Shown: one piece after another, positions 61,932 through 64,000 of the stretch
Position numbering within the stretch: position 1 is the stretch's first letter
How the letters are laid out: every line of letters begins with the position of its first letter
Assembly (NCBI RefSeq): GCF_002160755.1
Contig: NZ_NFLE01000017.1
Coordinates: 20,289-84,288, forward strand
Direction of reading: 5' to 3'
DNA from: Lachnoclostridium sp. An14
GTDB taxonomy: Bacteria; Bacillota; Clostridia; Lachnospirales; Lachnospiraceae
Length of the DNA: 64,000 bases
The notes under the pieces: model-generated
What the model was told of the DNA's origin: nothing
The model's input: the letters and a program-made list of their open reading frames with translations, nothing else
Database searches by the model: none
Translations under genes and position numbers: made by a program

Positions 61932-63839
61932 TCATTTCTTTATATCCTTTCCTTCCTTTCGATCAATCCCATATTTCTTACACCACCGCCACAGGGTAGC
62001 CGGGCTGATGCCCAGTTCTTCGGCGGTGGCGGTGCGGTTTCCGTGGTGGCGGGCGAGGGATTCGCGTATAGCCGCCTCTTTTTGATCCTGAAATGTGCCT
62101 TTGGATGGGGAGTTATCTTCCTCGGAACGGGAAGGTCCCGGCTGGAAGTCCAGCTGCTGCTTTACCAGGGCGGCGTCGGCGTAGCAGCCGGAACAGTTGA
62201 TCAGGATGCGGCTGCACACGGAGCGCAGCTCCAGGATGTTTCCAGGCCATGGATAGGCGGCCAGCAGTCTGCGGGCGTCTTCTGTCAGCTTGATATATTT
62301 TCCGTAAACCGCCTGAAGATCCCGCAGGTAAAAGTCGACCCAGGCGATAATGTCTTCCGGCCGTTCCCGCAGAGGCGGAAGGCGCAGTGTCATGATGGTG
62401 AGGGCGTAGTACAGATCTCTCCGGAAGGAGCCGTTCTCCACCAGGGGGAGAAGGTCGGTTTTGGAGGAGGCAATCAGGCGAATCCGGTTCTGCTCGGTGG
62501 AGGGGGAGAGAGGCGAGCTCTGTATCTGCCGGAACAGCTGGTACTGGGAGTAAAGGGACAGCCGGTTAATCTCATGGAGATAGAGGGTACAGGGGCCGCG
62601 GTAGATCAGCCCCGGATTGATGCCGTCCGGAGTCTTTCCAAACAGCAGCTGGTCCACTTCCTCCGGGTTGTAACCATTGCAGTTAAAGCGGATAAAGGGG
62701 TTGTCCCGGTAGCTGCCGGCGTTGTGGATACATTCTCCCACAGCCTGTTTTTCCGTGCCGGCCTCGCCGATGATCAGGATTGGCTGCTGGAAATTGGAGT
62801 AGTAGCGAGCCTTCTGGATGATTTCCCGCATGGGAGCGCTGCGGGCGATAAGGCGGTCGAAGGTGGCGTGAGCGGTGTAGCCGTTTTTCGTGAGCTGTTT
62901 TCGCTGCTGGGCGTCCTTGGCTTCCAGGGTGAGGCCTTCGTAGAAGTTTATGATGGCGCCAGCTGTCTGTCCGTCTACCAAAATGGGGGAAATCCGTACG
63001 GAAAATTCAGAATGCTCGATGGAGACGGAAATAGAATGGATGGTTTTCTGTTTTTCCAGGACGGCTTTTAAAAGCTTTTGGCTGATGCCGGGGATCAGCC
63101 TCCACACTGGCATCTGCTCCATGGCGGACGATTCCATCATAAGCATATTTTCCACAAACCGGTTGACATTGAGGACGCGGCCGTGCTCGTCGATGTGTAT
63201 GATGCCGCTGAACGTGTAGTCTAAGAGCATTTTTAAGCTGGCGGCGTGGCGTTTTTCCTGATCCAGGGCGGAGCTGATCAGGCTGGCAATGCGGCAGGCC
63301 TCCAGGGCGCTTTCCCGTCCGGAGGCGGTTTTGACGCAGGGAAAGGAGTGGGAAAGGCAGTACTGGTAGATGGCCCCGCCTCCAATGAGGATGTCGGCCC
63401 CGTCTGCGATGGCCTGTTTCGCGGTAGGCACCATTTCTTCCGGTTCGATGAACTGCCGGAGCAGCAGGTGAATCTGATAATTCTTTTCATAAGAATTCAA
63501 ATCAATGTAGGCAAACATATTTTCCGGGCCGGTGAGGGCGATGGTAGGCCATTCTTTCTGAGCCAGCTTTTTTGCCTGATCCAGCAATAAGCCAATCTCC
63601 AGGGATGTGATTTTTATTTCAATGACAGGGATCTGGACGTAGTTTCGGATGAGGCTGGCGTGGCTGCCGCGGGCGATGATAATGTCCGCCCCGCTCTGGA
63701 GGGCATTGCGGGACAGCTCTCTGACATTTTCCTTCGATACAATGCCGATGAGTACAAGATCCAGGTGATACAGGGCGGCGGCGTAAGCAGCCGGTTCCAT
63801 CAGTTCGTGATTGGGGAGAAGCATAGCGACTTTGGCCAT
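61932..63839 (-). CDS. PrpR-type sensory regulator with degenerate sigma54-activator domain
   Basis: 635 aa, minus strand. The N-terminal domain (residues 1-190, ARGSHASLIRNYVQIPVIEIKITSLEI) is PrpR_N-like; a PAS domain follows (200-300, LDYTFSGIIHIDEHGRVLNVN). The central AAA+ domain is damaged: Walker A GEAGTEK (Gly to Glu), Walker B TLYLHEI (Asp to His), and the GAFTGA loop is missing near residues 400-412. Later parts FRRDLYYAL, LPPLRERPEDI and YPWPGNILELRS remain, as does a Fis-type HTH (residues 594-620, LARHHGNRTATAEELGISPATLWRWCKKYG). Probably regulates without contacting sigma54. Start at 63839 behind AAGATAAGGAGGCTGATT. Confidence 0.85.
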   Translation of the reverse strand: MAKVAMLLPNHELMEPAAYAAALYHLDLVLIGIVSKENVRELSRNALQSGADIIIARGSHASLIRNYVQIPVIEIKITSLEIGLLLDQAKKLAQKEWPTIALTGPENMFAYIDLNSYEKNYQIHLLLRQFIEPEEMVPTAKQAIADGADILIGGGAIYQYCLSHSFPCVKTASGRESALEACRIASLISSALDQEKRHAASLKMLLDYTFSGIIHIDEHGRVLNVNRFVENMLMMESSAMEQMPVWRLIPGISQKLLKAVLEKQKTIHSISVSIEHSEFSVRISPILVDGQTAGAIINFYEGLTLEAKDAQQRKQLTKNGYTAHATFDRLIARSAPMREIIQKARYYSNFQQPILIIGEAGTEKQAVGECIHNAGSYRDNPFIRFNCNGYNPEEVDQLLFGKTPDGINPGLIYRGPCTLYLHEINRLSLYSQYQLFRQIQSSPLSPSTEQNRIRLIASSKTDLLPLVENGSFRRDLYYALTIMTLRLPPLRERPEDIIAWVDFYLRDLQAVYGKYIKLTEDARRLLAAYPWPGNILELRSVCSRILINCSGCYADAALVKQQLDFQPGPSRSEEDNSPSKGTFQDQKEAAIRESLARHHGNRTATAEELGISPATLWRWCKKYGIDRKEGKDIKK

Positions 63840-63913
63840 AATCAGCCTCCTTATCTTAAAATTTTTCAATAAATGAAAGAATTAAACCTGAATTATTCAC
63901 GACTTTGCCACGA

Positions 63914-63932
63914 ATGTGGCTGAAAGCCACAT
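63914..63932. promoter_or_regulatory. Palindrome upstream of the PrpR-type regulator
   Basis: ATGTGGCT-GAA-AGCCACAT, perfect 8-bp arms, in the 160 bp upstream of the regulator start. Possible binding site of the regulator itself or of a gene beyond the window edge. Confidence 0.5.
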
Positions 63933-64000
63933 AGTTACTGTATTTTAACTGAATATTGCTTTTCACCTATCAAGTGAATGAAAAAAGAGCATCCATTTGT

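Noticed and set aside
61932..63071. Long plus-strand ORF opposite the PrpR-type regulator.
   Set aside because: The minus-strand frame has recognisable PAS, AAA+ and Fis domains and a good ribosome-binding site; the plus frame has none.

Overview
The window looks like the chromosome of a gut-type anaerobic Firmicute, most likely a member of the Lachnospiraceae or a related Clostridia. The reasons are the G+C-rich genes with strong AGGAGG ribosome-binding sites, the abundant lipoprotein-anchored ABC and TRAP binding proteins, an rpsO-pnp pair, a CdaA/CdaR locus, and families common in that group (DUF3842, DUF4037, Rpn-like nucleases, YbjQ). No rRNA, tRNA, CRISPR array, intact insertion sequence or phage module was found.

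Layout. 0.1-4.8 kb: an alpha/beta hydrolase, a DUF6282 metal-dependent hydrolase-like protein and a complete TRAP transporter. 4.8-14.4 kb: a consensus promoter and a long terminator-containing leader, then a five-gene family-5 ABC importer, larB, larC, larE (nickel-pincer cofactor synthesis) and a Cu/Zn superoxide dismutase-like gene. 14.4-22.8 kb: an intergenic region with a LexA-type box and a small ORF, rpsO, pnp, an M14 carboxypeptidase, a TPR/DUF4037 pair and an L,D-transpeptidase. 22.9-28.3 kb: DUF3842, a polar amino-acid ABC importer and an osmoprotectant ABC importer. 28.4-45.3 kb: a block that reads visibly lower in G+C, holding on the minus strand a LarA racemase with two PucR-type regulators, one of them fused to a TRAP binding-protein domain, and on the plus strand an esterase, glycerol kinase, an enolase-like protein, a branched-chain-type ABC importer, a second LarA-like protein, a glycerate 2-kinase and a SorC-type regulator. 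45.4-52.2 kb: small genes, a MacAB-like exporter and an Rpn-like protein. 52.2-64 kb: two membrane proteins with cdaA/cdaR, HPr, a polysaccharide polymerase, an aminotransferase, an AI-2E transporter, a MATE pump, a small Nif11-like protein and a degenerate sigma54-type regulator.

The main theme is nickel and hydroxyacids. The importer at 5.5-10.8 kb probably brings in nickel. LarB, LarE and LarC would build the nickel-pincer nucleotide. Two separate LarA-family proteins, at 28.4 and 41.5 kb, are the likely users. The second sits with a glycerate 2-kinase and an enolase relative, which suggests a three-carbon hydroxyacid (for example L-glycerate) being imported, racemised and phosphorylated. 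The first sits with regulators whose ligand-binding domain looks like a carboxylate-binding TRAP receptor.

Regulatory structure is also visible: a 20-bp and an 18-bp palindrome sharing a 14-bp core, in front of the enolase-like operon; terminator hairpins between binding-protein and permease genes; and a hairpin repeat found at three or four intergenic sites.
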